A DNA stretch of 64,000 bases from Pyrinomonadaceae bacterium. GTDB taxonomy: Bacteria; Acidobacteriota; Blastocatellia; Pyrinomonadales; Pyrinomonadaceae. A program made the position numbers and the translations under genes. The notes beneath the pieces were generated by a model, which worked only from the letters and a program-made list of their open reading frames with translations, was not told the origin of the DNA and ran no database searches. Shown here piece by piece: positions 8,527-17,395 of the stretch; position 1 is the first letter of the stretch; each line of letters opens with the position of its first letter. Where the stretch lies: assembly GCA_013811945.1 (NCBI GenBank), contig JACCUI010000255.1:1-64000 (forward strand). The letters run 5' to 3'.

Positions 8527-9510
8527 TCAAACTGTTTTTCGAGACCGTTTTGAATTCCCGACGCCGACTCGGTGATCTCCGTCGCCACCAGACTTGGCAG
8601 GACGCAGAGGTTCCTGATACCAGCGATCTCCCGATCTGTACTCCTCTTCGGTGCGGCCCAGCATATCCAGAGACCGCTTAGGCTGGATGTGAGCGCTGGC
8701 GACAATAATTGAATTCATGAGCGCCATCGGAGCCACGTATGAGCCTGTGAAAGAAGGACTGCTGGTGGAGGCGACCAGATAGGCATCACAGTGCATCGCT
8801 ATCGGGGTGGTGTTGCCGTCGGTAATTCCGAAGGTCGGCGCGCCCCGCTCACGAGCCCTGAGGACCGATTCAATTGTCTCTCTGAGGCACCGCCCGAAGC
8901 TGATGGCGATAAGCAAATCTTTGCCGGTTAAGACATCAATCTTGTGTTGTAGGTTCCCAGTACTCCCAACGGGCGCTTCGGCATCGAATCCGAGTGGCGC
9001 CAGGCCGTAAGCGAGAAACCATGCGAGCGAAGCTGCCAGATCCACCCCGATGACGAGAATGCGCCGCGAGCGATGGATAATCTTGGCTAGCTCGACAACC
9101 CGATCAGAATCAAGGCTCGATCTGAGCACGCTCAGACTCTCAGTATCTCTTTCCACGCAGTGGCGAATCTGTTCAGTCACGCTTCGTTTCTCTCGCGTGG
9201 CAGCTTTGAGCACAGTATAGGGCGTGATTTGATTGACGAAATGTTGGCGCAGGTCTGCTGCGAAGTCAGCGAAGCGTTCGTAGCCTAATGCCTGGACGGT
9301 GCGTACGATGGTTGCGGCGTCAACGTTGTAGCGCTTCGCCATTTCGCGAGACGAAAGAAAGAAAGTCTCTTCGTTGTTGTCCAAAATTGCTCTGATCAGT
9401 TGACGCCGGCTGCGGTTGAGTTGCGATTGAGCGAAGCGAACCTCAAGAGACGTAGGTGAAGCCTTACTGTGATTTCCATCTTGACCATTCAACTCGTTTC
9501 TGGCCGACAT
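8527..9510 (-). CDS. MurR/RpiR-family transcriptional regulator
   Basis: A 327-residue regulator with an N-terminal RpiR helix-turn-helix (about residues 30-105: FFLSSREMAKRYNVDAATIV and RTVQALGYERFADFAADLR). A SIS sugar-isomerase-like effector domain follows (about 135-275: ILVIGVDLAASLAWFLAYGL and DLLIAISFGRCLRETIESVL). Family members sense phosphosugars or amino-sugar metabolites; MurR senses N-acetylmuramate-6-phosphate. I chose ATG 9510 because GGAGGAAAAT precedes it; the longer frame runs through a palindromic repeat and has no regulator sequence. It reads away from the TonB receptor at the head of the peptide-use island and is its likely regulator, by position only. The last 40 residues are basic and low in complexity. 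Confidence 0.88.
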   Translation of the reverse strand: MSARNELNGQDGNHSKASPTSLEVRFAQSQLNRSRRQLIRAILDNNEETFFLSSREMAKRYNVDAATIVRTVQALGYERFADFAADLRQHFVNQITPYTVLKAATREKRSVTEQIRHCVERDTESLSVLRSSLDSDRVVELAKIIHRSRRILVIGVDLAASLAWFLAYGLAPLGFDAEAPVGSTGNLQHKIDVLTGKDLLIAISFGRCLRETIESVLRARERGAPTFGITDGNTTPIAMHCDAYLVASTSSPSFTGSYVAPMALMNSIIVASAHIQPKRSLDMLGRTEEEYRSGDRWYQEPLRPAKSGGDGDHRVGVGNSKRSRKTV

Positions 9511-9558
9511 ATTTTCCTCCCAAATCAGACCGCACAAGATTGGAGCACAAGAAAAAAG

Positions 9559-9649
9559 TGATCCACGAAGACACACGAAACTGCACGAAATAAAGACCAC
9601 GAATTTCGTGTGTGTAGCTTCGTGTCGTTTCGTGTAATTTTGTGGATCA
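9559..9649. repeat. Palindromic repeat family R1, copy a
   Basis: Imperfect inverted repeat. The left arm begins TGATCCACGAAGACACACGA, the right arm ends TTTCGTGTAATTTTGTGGATCA. Each arm is made of quasi-tandem words (CACGAA, CACACGAAA, CACGAAAT). It sits about 50 bases upstream of the RpiR start, probably in its leader. Other copies lie at 13754, 17311, 28769, 44296 and 59188. Confidence 0.85.
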
Positions 9650-9762
9650 TGTTTTCCCGTCTGTCCCGATCTCATCAGTTTCGATTTAGCCTGACTGTGC
9701 CGGTTTTTACTCCGGCTAAGCCTTTCATTTGATCAACTCAACAGTCTCGTGAGTGCGACAAA

Positions 9763-10064
9763 TTATCTTCTTAGGAACCGGATGTTCTTGACTCTCCCGG
9801 CATTCACCGTGAAGTAAGAAATTTTGTCCTGCCCGTCACGAGCGAAGTTGAGAACTATGCCGCCCACGCCGAAGGCATCCTGAGCGAGGGTTCTAACGGT
9901 TTCTTCGACAATTCAGTATCTCTGTTTGTCAGTCGAAGAAACAGCTCGCCACCTTCGAGGGCGACTCGGTAAAGTGCCAGCAACTCTTCGCTGTAATAGT
10001 CACCGACATATTCAGCCAACTGCCCCGGAGTCAGAACCGGGGGTGAAATCGCTTCGAACACCAT
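9763..10064 (-). pseudogene. Remnant of a serine-hydrolase C-terminal domain
   Basis: One frame (10064 to about 9870) gives LTPGQLAEYVGDYYSEELLA and VALEGGELFLRLTNRD. After a frameshift near 9870 a second frame gives DAFGVGGIVLNFARDGQDK, then SYFTVNAGRVKNIRF and a stop at 9763-9765. Together these form the small beta-barrel domain found behind class-C beta-lactamase-like serine hydrolases. The catalytic domain is missing: upstream frames are closed and differ. This is the sixth trace of the family in the window and may be what is left of a further paralogue between the regulator and the TonB receptor. Confidence 0.65.
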
Positions 10065-10228
10065 CGCCTTATCCGTTTCTCTGCACGCTCATCATCAGGG
10101 GTTTTCCTGCCTCTGACTTATTGAAGGAATTCCTGCCGCGGCGGGACCTCCCCAAGACCGCAGTCGTTCTCTTTCTCAGAGCAGCGTCGATGGGGGATGA
10201 AGATAACACACCATGATTTCTTGGTGCA

Positions 10229-10276
10229 ACAACTGTTGTAATTGTGTTGACAGGCTGCAACGATAGGTGTTATATA
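10229..10276 (+). promoter_or_regulatory. Sigma-70-type promoter of the TonB receptor gene, with small upstream palindrome
   Basis: TTGACA at 10247-10252 and TATATA at 10271-10276 are separated by 18 bases, a near-consensus housekeeping promoter about 110 bases upstream of the receptor start. Just before the -35 box, ACAACTGTTGT (10229-10239) is an inverted repeat with 5-bp arms and could be an operator, perhaps for the adjacent RpiR regulator. The operator role is inference. Confidence 0.55.
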
Positions 10277-10382
10277 CCAGCCACTTTTTTAGAGGAGCGT
10301 GAGCGCAGCACGTTGGATTCTCTACGACATCGCTTAAAGACATTGTGGCATCGAGTAATTTTCCTTTGAGGAGGCGAAAGCA

Positions 10383-13300
10383 ATGAACAGAACCGTCCCA
10401 ATACCGACCTACAATTTGAGACGAGCAAGCGGGCAAGCCAAACTCAGAGGTTGCTACTCTTCGCTAATAGTCCTTTTCCTTACGCTTTTCATGTTCCACG
10501 TCTTGCCCTCGGGAGCAGTGGCCCAGACGACGACTTCTACTATTGAAGGAACCGTGGCGGATGCTAACGGAGCTGTGATCGCCGGCGCAGAGATTAAGGC
10601 GATGGGGACGACGCTGGCATCGGAGCGCAGTGTCACGTCCGACTCGGAAGGTTTTTACCGTCTCACGGCGTTACCGGCGGGCACTTACACGCTGGCAGTT
10701 TCGGGGACAGGATTTGCTACGAGCACCTCCAACCTCGAGTTGACGCTCAATCGCGTCGTGACTTTGAATATCCAACTTCAAGTCGGAAGCATTGTCGGAG
10801 GTGTGACCAGCGTTACCGTAGATGCGCTGCCCTTACTGGAGCCGAACACATCTTCCACGGGCTTGACAGTTACTCCGCAACAGATCCAGGACCTGCCCGT
10901 CAATGGGCGTGACTACCTCGACCTGCTGCAGCTCGTGCCCGGAGTGGCCATTAACCGGCAAGCCAATGCTGAGAGCGATAACTCTACGCCGGTGCTGGGT
11001 GAGCGCAGCGGCAATAACAACTATTTGATTGACGGACAGCCGAACAAAGACACCGTCAACGGCGGGCCTGCCGCACAGTTCAATCAAGAGACGATTGCCG
11101 AGTTTCAGGTGCTGACGACCGGGTACAAGGCGGAGTTTGGGCAAGCTTCTGGAGCGATAATCAACGTCATCACCAAGAGCGGCGGTAATGAATTTCACGG
11201 CGTCGGGTCGCTGTTTCATCGCAATGATGCTTTTGACTCGTCCAACTCTTTGGATTCGACGAAGACCGATGCGCCCACCCTCCGCCGGTTTGACTACAGT
11301 CTGGCGCTTGGCGGGCCAGTGATTAAAGATAAAGTTTTCTTCTTCGCCTCAGCAGAGCGAATCACGGAGAGACGCCAACTGGATTTCAAATTTCCCAGTA
11401 CCGGAAATTCGCTGGTCGATCAGTTGCTGCGTGACCAGGAGAGCAGGTTCGATAATCCGTCGCGCAGCTTTGAGACGCGAGGGTTTTTGAAGTTCAGCGA
11501 GCAGTTTGGGCGTCACCAGCTGACTCAAGAAGTGAATTACACGAACCGCGTCGTCAGGGAGTTCCTGCCGCTCTCAGCCTCAGGCAGTTTGCCGTCGACA
11601 CGAAATGACTCCGGAGCGCGCAATCTGCTGTTGGGATTCGGCGACACAGTTTTGTTGGGCGAGCAGAGCAATCCGTGGGTCGTGACCCTGCGCGCCGCGT
11701 ATCGTGGCGAACCTTCCGATAGCCGACCATCCCACCCGGATGCCGGGGCAGGGACGAGATTCAACGTGTTTAGCTCTAACACGACAGGCACTTTCTTTGG
11801 CGACCTGCCCGGCGTTAACTTCGGAAATGCTGTAACGGCCTCTAATCTGGATCAGAAGTACACTTCCGTGTCGGCTTACGTCGCCAAGCTCTTTGGCAAT
11901 CACGATGTAAAGTTTGGCTGGAATTTCCTACGAACCAGAGTTGACGGCGTATCGGCGCAAATTTTGACTAACCAACTCTTTGCCACGGTCAACGACTTCG
12001 CGACCTTCGGACCGATCAACTCAGGCTTTTTTACGGTCACAACGGCTGGAGGACTCACACCCGAGGCTAACGAGATTCATCTGCGGAACAACTACCAGGG
12101 ACTGTTCGTGCAGGATGATTGGAAGCTCCGCAATAATCTCACTTTAAATCTCGGCCTCCGTTGGGACTACGACTCTGAGTTCGTGACGAAGCGGAATTTC
12201 TCCCCGCGCCTGGGCGTTGCCTGGGCGGTGACGCCGAAGACCGTCGTGCGCGGTCATTTCGGCGTCTTTTACGATCAGTTCCGGCTGGGGCTGGCGAGCA
12301 ACATTCCTTCGTTCGGCGGCGCCGATCGAAGAGTGGTTCAGCCGTTCTCATATCCACGCGGGTTTTACGGGGTTCCCACTCTGGTTGTGGCCCTCGTCAA
12401 CTCCTCGCTGTTTCCACCCAACGGACTGTGTGTTTCGCCCAGCATGACCGATGCCCAGATAACGGCTATCGGAGCGACCTGCCCGTTCGGGGGGCCATTC
12501 GTCGGAATTGATAGGCTCAACCGCGTGGTCGCGCCCGGACAAGCCCCCATTCCAGCGAACGCGGTGATTAATCTCAGCAACGTCCAGGCGCTGTCGGGGC
12601 TGACGCCAGAACAGTATGCGGCTCAGGCCAGTGCAGCCGTCGGACGACCGGCGGGCTTCTTTTTCTTCGGGCCGTTCGGAGCGTTAACTCATGCCGCCGT
12701 CCCCCCGCAGCTTTTACCCACCAGTATTGATGAATCCTTCGAGACTCCCCATACCCTCGGCTTCAGTGCCGGCGTCCAGCGTGAGATTGGGCAGGATCTG
12801 GTGGTCGAGGCGGATTACTACCATCGGAAGATCCGTAATCTTCTCGGTCTCCGGCAGACCAATCTCCGCTTCCAGTCGCGAGTTACGGGCCGCAGCTTTG
12901 ATCCGCCATTCACTGCTGGGCCAATCAGCACTTTCGGCCCTTTCTATGAAGGAAGATACGACGCGCTGATCCTTAACTTCAATAAGCGCTTCAGCCGTCG
13001 CTTCCTCCTGGGCGCGAACTATACCTTCGCCCATGCCATAGACAATCAGCTCGGTATTGGAGCTCTGCCTTCGGACAGCTTCGTCGGTACAGTGCCGGAA
13101 GTCACCGAAGCCTCAACGGGCAGGACCAACATAAACGGTTCGTTCACCCGGGCCAATGGCACGTTCGTCGCACAGGCAGGAACATTTCTCAATGGCCCTG
13201 ACCTTGATAAAGGACCGTCCGATTTGGCGGTGGATCACATCTTCCAGGTCAACGGGCTGGTTGAGTTCCCGTGGCAGATTCAGGTCAGCAGCATCTTCCG

Positions 13301-13634
13301 GGCTCAGAGTGGCTTTCACTTCAGCCGCTCCGCCGCGGTCGCGGAGGACCCCGATGGTAACGGAACTTTCAACACCATCGATCATGGACCGAGCGCAGGG
13401 CGGAATTTCTTCACCGCGCCTCCCTTCGTGAATCTCGATATGCGCTTTGCTAAGGCGTTCGACATCGGCGAAAGGGTCAAGGTGCAGGTCCTGTTCGAGT
13501 TCTTCAATCTGCTGAATCGTCAGAACCCCGCAGCGGTCGAGGCGAGCCAGACATCGCTCGCTCCCTTCTTCGGCGAAAGAACGCAAGTGTTGCCCGGACG
13601 CGAAGGACAGATCGGATTCAGAATCCAGTTCTAG
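10383..13634 (+). CDS. Oar-like TonB-dependent outer-membrane receptor
   Basis: A 1083-residue outer-membrane protein. A signal peptide (hydrophobic core LIVLFLTLFMFHVLP) precedes a carboxypeptidase-regulatory Ig-like domain (about residues 55-140: STIEGTVADANGAVIAGAEI and RLTALPAGTYTLAVSG). A plug domain follows (QQIQDLPVNGRDYLDLLQLV, NYLIDGQPNKDTVNGGP), then a large beta-barrel ending in the membrane-insertion signature GFRIQF. This layout is the standard large acidobacterial receptor. A GGAGG site lies nine bases before the ATG. Such receptors import oligosaccharides, peptides or siderophores. Here the downstream secreted peptidases point to peptides, which is inference from context. It is the first gene of the island behind a strong promoter. 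Confidence 0.92.
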   Translation: MNRTVPIPTYNLRRASGQAKLRGCYSSLIVLFLTLFMFHVLPSGAVAQTTTSTIEGTVADANGAVIAGAEIKAMGTTLASERSVTSDSEGFYRLTALPAGTYTLAVSGTGFATSTSNLELTLNRVVTLNIQLQVGSIVGGVTSVTVDALPLLEPNTSSTGLTVTPQQIQDLPVNGRDYLDLLQLVPGVAINRQANAESDNSTPVLGERSGNNNYLIDGQPNKDTVNGGPAAQFNQETIAEFQVLTTGYKAEFGQASGAIINVITKSGGNEFHGVGSLFHRNDAFDSSNSLDSTKTDAPTLRRFDYSLALGGPVIKDKVFFFASAERITERRQLDFKFPSTGNSLVDQLLRDQESRFDNPSRSFETRGFLKFSEQFGRHQLTQEVNYTNRVVREFLPLSASGSLPSTRNDSGARNLLLGFGDTVLLGEQSNPWVVTLRAAYRGEPSDSRPSHPDAGAGTRFNVFSSNTTGTFFGDLPGVNFGNAVTASNLDQKYTSVSAYVAKLFGNHDVKFGWNFLRTRVDGVSAQILTNQLFATVNDFATFGPINSGFFTVTTAGGLTPEANEIHLRNNYQGLFVQDDWKLRNNLTLNLGLRWDYDSEFVTKRNFSPRLGVAWAVTPKTVVRGHFGVFYDQFRLGLASNIPSFGGADRRVVQPFSYPRGFYGVPTLVVALVNSSLFPPNGLCVSPSMTDAQITAIGATCPFGGPFVGIDRLNRVVAPGQAPIPANAVINLSNVQALSGLTPEQYAAQASAAVGRPAGFFFFGPFGALTHAAVPPQLLPTSIDESFETPHTLGFSAGVQREIGQDLVVEADYYHRKIRNLLGLRQTNLRFQSRVTGRSFDPPFTAGPISTFGPFYEGRYDALILNFNKRFSRRFLLGANYTFAHAIDNQLGIGALPSDSFVGTVPEVTEASTGRTNINGSFTRANGTFVAQAGTFLNGPDLDKGPSDLAVDHIFQVNGLVEFPWQIQVSSIFRAQSGFHFSRSAAVAEDPDGNGTFNTIDHGPSAGRNFFTAPPFVNLDMRFAKAFDIGERVKVQVLFEFFNLLNRQNPAAVEASQTSLAPFFGERTQVLPGREGQIGFRIQF

Positions 13635-13753
13635 TGTCCCATAGAGTGAGCCGCGCGCCACAGAGACAGTTTGAAAGGGCGTGCTGGTACAACAACTTGG
13701 AGTCAGTACATTAGCAGGCTGCTGAAAAGTGGTTAGTAGCAATCGAAGGTAAA

Positions 13754-13819
13754 GCGATCCACGAAATCATACGACGTAAGTCGGATTAAGACTTCTATTC
13801 GTGTGGTTTTGTGGATCGC
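13754..13819. repeat. Palindromic repeat family R1, copy b
   Basis: The left arm is GCGATCCACGAAATCATACG, the right arm ends TGTGGTTTTGTGGATCGC. It lies in the gap between the TonB receptor and the tricorn-like gene and could fold in the transcript as a long stem. Confidence 0.82.
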
Positions 13820-13931
13820 GTTGTCTTCGCAACCTGCGGCCTAAGATGCTTCTCAAAGATTCCGTTGGTTTGTCCGAGTGCGGTGAAGTTTCACATTTCG
13901 GTATGCCTAGCTGGAAATCTGAGATCCTAAA

Positions 13932-16900
13932 ATGAACTTGAGGAAGCTGTCCGTGAATATACGTCATCTGATCTTTGCCATATTGCTATGCCTCCCCCTC
14001 TGCTCCGCTGTGCCCGCGCAAGGTACGCGACTGCTCCGTCACCCAACCGTGAGCCGTGATCTGGTGGCCTTCTCATACGCTGGCGACTTATGGGTCGTCT
14101 CGCGAAGCGGAGGAGAATCGCGTCGTCTCACGTCTACTTCCGGCGTCGAGACTGATCCCCACTTTTCACCGGATGGTTCCCAGATCGCCTTCACGGCCAC
14201 AGTGGCAGGCAACACGGACGTGTACGTTGTGCCGACCTCCGGGGGTGATCCCAAACGACTAACCTACCACCCGGGAGTTGATCGGGTTAGGAGCTGGACG
14301 CCGGATGGCCGCCGCGTGGTCCTGGCAACGGGACGGACCAGTGCGCCCCACCAGGCCTACTTCCGCCTTTGGTCGCTCGGCTTGGAAGGCGGGCTCCCCG
14401 AACCGCTCCTCATGCCCAGGGCCTTTAAGGGCGCCTATTCTCCTGATGGGCGGCGGATCGCCTACGAGGAGTTCTCGACGGCGTTCATTCCCGCGTGGTA
14501 TGAGACCAGTCAGTGGCGGCATTATCGCGGCGGTCGTACGCACCCGATCCGGATCATGACCCTGGCTGACTACTCCGTGGAAATGGTTCCATGGAGCAAT
14601 AGCAACGACACCGACCCGATGTGGATCGGCAATACTGTGTACTTCCTCTCGGACCGCAACCACACGGTCAACCTGTTCTCCTACCGCCTCGACACCAAAC
14701 AACTCACGCAACTCACTCGGCACGACGACTTCGACGTTATGAATGCGTCGGCGGGCTCAGACGCGATCGTCTACGAGCATGCCGGCTATGTTTATTTGGT
14801 CGACACGAAGACGGGGCAGGCGCAAAGGCTCAACATCGATGTGAAAGGCGACCTCCCTTGGGCGCTCCCGCAGTTCAAAAAGGTAGTTAGCATGATCCGG
14901 AACGCGGCGCTCTCGCCGGGCGGGGTGCGCGCGGCCTTCGAGGCGCGAGGCGAAATTTTCACGGTGCCGGCGGAAAAGGGAGACTATCGAAACCTGACGC
15001 AGAGTTCGGGTGCGCACGACCGCAGTCCCACGTGGTCGCCCGACGGAGCCCAACTCGCCTGGCTTTCGGACGCGAGCGGGGAGTATCAGCTCATGCTGGG
15101 AGAGCCGACCGGCGTCACGACCCCCCGGGCAATCCCTTTACCGTCCTCGGCCTTCTTCTCCGAGCCTGCATGGTCGCCGGATGGGACGCGGATCGTGCTT
15201 CAGGATAATCACCAGAACCTGTGGACGATTGAAGTGGCAAGTGGGACGGCTACGAAGATTGATACCGATAACTATCCCGACCCTATGCGCGACTTCGACG
15301 CCGCCTGGTCGCCGGATTCGCGGTGGGTTACTTACTCAAAGAACCTGGCCAACCACCTGCGGGCTATCTTCGTTTATTCTCTCGCTGAGAAGAAGACGCA
15401 CCAGATCACTGACGGCCTGGCGGACTCGATTTCACCCACCTTCGACGCGGGAGGCAAGTACCTCTACTTCCTGACGAGCACGGATTTCGGGCCCAGTACC
15501 GGCTGGCTGGAAATGAGCTCCCTCGACCGCCCGGTGCGGCGGGCCATCTATTTGGCTGTGCTAAGTGCGGCTGAGGCGTCACCACTCTTGCCGGAGACTG
15601 GCGACGAGCCGCAACCCGCGCCGCGCGCCGCAACCAGCGAAGAGCCGAAACCGCAGCCGACGGCGACGCCGGCCACACCGACAAAGGTAACCGTTCGCAT
15701 CGACCCGAGCGGGATTGGGCAGCGGATACTCGCCGTAAACGTCCCGGCCGGGGATTACAGTAGCCTTTTGGCCGGTCCGCCGGAGACGTTCTTCTACACG
15801 GAACCAATCGCGGCGAGCCGGAGCGGTGGCGGACCGCCATCACTGCGTCTGCAGCGATATCAACTCAAAGAGCGGACCGCCGCGCCATTCCTCGAAGGCA
15901 TTCGTTCCTACACGCTCTCGGCGGACAAGAAGAAACTTCTCTATCAGGCGAGCGCCGGTGGCGGCACGTCCTGGGGGATCGTCGCAGCGGAACGTCCGGC
16001 CAAAGTCGGAGATGGACCAATCAACGTGGCCCAATTGGAGATGCGGGTCGATCCTCGCGCCGAATGGCAGCAGATCTACCGTGAGACGTGGAGGATTCAG
16101 CGCGAGTACTTCTATGACCCCAAGATGCATGGGAATGATTGGCAAGCGATCTATGAGAAGTATCGCCCGTTGCTTGCTTACGTGGGCCATCGCATCGACT
16201 TGGGATACCTGATCGCCATGGTGGGAGGTGAGTTGACAGTGGGACACTCGTATCTGACCGGCGAGGGTGATATGCCGCGCGAGGACCCGGTGTCAGTTGG
16301 CTTGTTGGGGGCGGACCTGGCAGTGGAGAACGGGCGTTACCGGATCAAGCGAATTTACACCGGCGAGAACTGGAACCCCGACCTGCGAGCGCCGCTCAGC
16401 GCTCCGGGCATCCAGGTTGCCGAAGGAGATTATCTGCTCGAGGTGAATGGCCGGTCACTCGTACCACCCACTAGTCTGTACAGCATCTTCGAGGGAACAG
16501 CCGGACGGCAAACGCTGATCAGAGTTAATAAGACTCCCTCACTGGAAGGTTCGCGCCTCGTTACTGTGGTCCCTGTTCCGAGCGAAGAAGGACTGCGGAC
16601 GCGGGCGTGGATTGAGGAGAATCGCAGGCTGGTCGACAAGCTTTCGGGCGGGCGCTTAGCGTACGTCTGGCTGCCGAACACTGGGGGCCCCGGTTACACT
16701 GCTTTCACTCGCTATTACTATGCGCAGCAGGACAAAGAGGGCGCAATCATCGATGAGCGTTACAACCAGGGCGGGATGGTGGCGGACTACATCGTGAACG
16801 AAATGGATCGAAAACTTATGGGCTACTTCGCAATGCGCCATGGCCAGCCTACCACCTCACCAATCGCCGGCATCTACGGCCCCAAAGTGATGATCATCAA

Positions 16901-17270
16901 CGAGTCCGCTGGCTCGGGCGGGGACGCGTTGCCGTTCTACTTTCGCTTGCGAAAAGTTGGGCCGCTGGTAGGTACGCGCACCTGGGGAGGACTCGTCGGC
17001 ACTCTCGGTGTCCCGGCGACAATCGATGGCGGTGGCATCACGGCGCCCATCCTCGCGTTCTATAACCTTAAAGGTGAATGGGATGTCGAGAACATTGGCG
17101 TGGCGCCCGACATCGAGGTGGAATATACGCCGGCCGAGGTGATTAAGGGCCACGATCCGCAACTCGAACGGGCCGTAACCGAGGCAATGAAGTTACTTGA
17201 GCAGAATCCCGTGCGGCGAATGCCGAGGCCTGCACCAATCGACCGCGTTTCAAAGGGTCGAGAGAAATAG
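13932..17270 (+). CDS. Exported tricorn-like protease (S41 family)
   Basis: A 1112-residue protein with a signal peptide (IFAILLCLPLCSAVPAQ). A TolB/PD40-type beta-propeller region covers about residues 35-520, with repeated HFSPDGSQIAF, WSPDGAQLAWLSD and WSPDGTRIVLQD units. A low-complexity linker rich in Pro and Thr follows (about 550-590). The C-terminal half has a tricorn core, a PDZ-like stretch and an S41 catalytic domain: GHSYLTGEG (His near 772), INESAGSGGDALPFYF (nucleophile region, Ser 992/995), then GTRTWGGLVG and NIGVAPDIEVEYTP with the late acidic residue. Length and order fit tricorn protease (about 1070 residues), which cuts oligopeptides into short peptides. As an exported form it would feed the peptidases encoded next. 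Catalytic residues appear intact. Confidence 0.9.
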   Translation: MNLRKLSVNIRHLIFAILLCLPLCSAVPAQGTRLLRHPTVSRDLVAFSYAGDLWVVSRSGGESRRLTSTSGVETDPHFSPDGSQIAFTATVAGNTDVYVVPTSGGDPKRLTYHPGVDRVRSWTPDGRRVVLATGRTSAPHQAYFRLWSLGLEGGLPEPLLMPRAFKGAYSPDGRRIAYEEFSTAFIPAWYETSQWRHYRGGRTHPIRIMTLADYSVEMVPWSNSNDTDPMWIGNTVYFLSDRNHTVNLFSYRLDTKQLTQLTRHDDFDVMNASAGSDAIVYEHAGYVYLVDTKTGQAQRLNIDVKGDLPWALPQFKKVVSMIRNAALSPGGVRAAFEARGEIFTVPAEKGDYRNLTQSSGAHDRSPTWSPDGAQLAWLSDASGEYQLMLGEPTGVTTPRAIPLPSSAFFSEPAWSPDGTRIVLQDNHQNLWTIEVASGTATKIDTDNYPDPMRDFDAAWSPDSRWVTYSKNLANHLRAIFVYSLAEKKTHQITDGLADSISPTFDAGGKYLYFLTSTDFGPSTGWLEMSSLDRPVRRAIYLAVLSAAEASPLLPETGDEPQPAPRAATSEEPKPQPTATPATPTKVTVRIDPSGIGQRILAVNVPAGDYSSLLAGPPETFFYTEPIAASRSGGGPPSLRLQRYQLKERTAAPFLEGIRSYTLSADKKKLLYQASAGGGTSWGIVAAERPAKVGDGPINVAQLEMRVDPRAEWQQIYRETWRIQREYFYDPKMHGNDWQAIYEKYRPLLAYVGHRIDLGYLIAMVGGELTVGHSYLTGEGDMPREDPVSVGLLGADLAVENGRYRIKRIYTGENWNPDLRAPLSAPGIQVAEGDYLLEVNGRSLVPPTSLYSIFEGTAGRQTLIRVNKTPSLEGSRLVTVVPVPSEEGLRTRAWIEENRRLVDKLSGGRLAYVWLPNTGGPGYTAFTRYYYAQQDKEGAIIDERYNQGGMVADYIVNEMDRKLMGYFAMRHGQPTTSPIAGIYGPKVMIINESAGSGGDALPFYFRLRKVGPLVGTRTWGGLVGTLGVPATIDGGGITAPILAFYNLKGEWDVENIGVAPDIEVEYTPAEVIKGHDPQLERAVTEAMKLLEQNPVRRMPRPAPIDRVSKGREK

Positions 17271-17310
17271 ATTCCTAGTTCTGCATGGTGCCGCTCCGAA
17301 TGCTGAAGAC

Positions 17311-17387
17311 GATCCACGAAATCACACGAAACCACACGAAATCGACACTAAGAGAATTTCGTGTTCGTTCGTGTGATTTCGTGGATC
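17311..17387. repeat. Palindromic repeat family R1, copy c
   Basis: The most regular copy. The left arm starts GATCCACGAAATCACACGAA, the right arm ends TGTGATTTCGTGGATC. It fills the gap before the CocE-like gene and stays open in that gene's frame, which tempts gene finders to extend the protein into it. Confidence 0.9.
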
Positions 17388-17395
17388 AAATAGTT

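Noticed and set aside
9559-9649. Short quasi-tandem words in repeat arms as a CRISPR array
   Set aside because: The words are 6-10 bases, without unique spacers of constant length, and are mirrored in an opposite arm; no cas genes are present.
13113-13742. Long open frame antisense to the TonB receptor
   Set aside because: It follows the codon pattern of the receptor on the other strand, has no domain and no ribosome-binding site. The same applies to other long antisense frames (for example 22290-22769 and 35870-36502).
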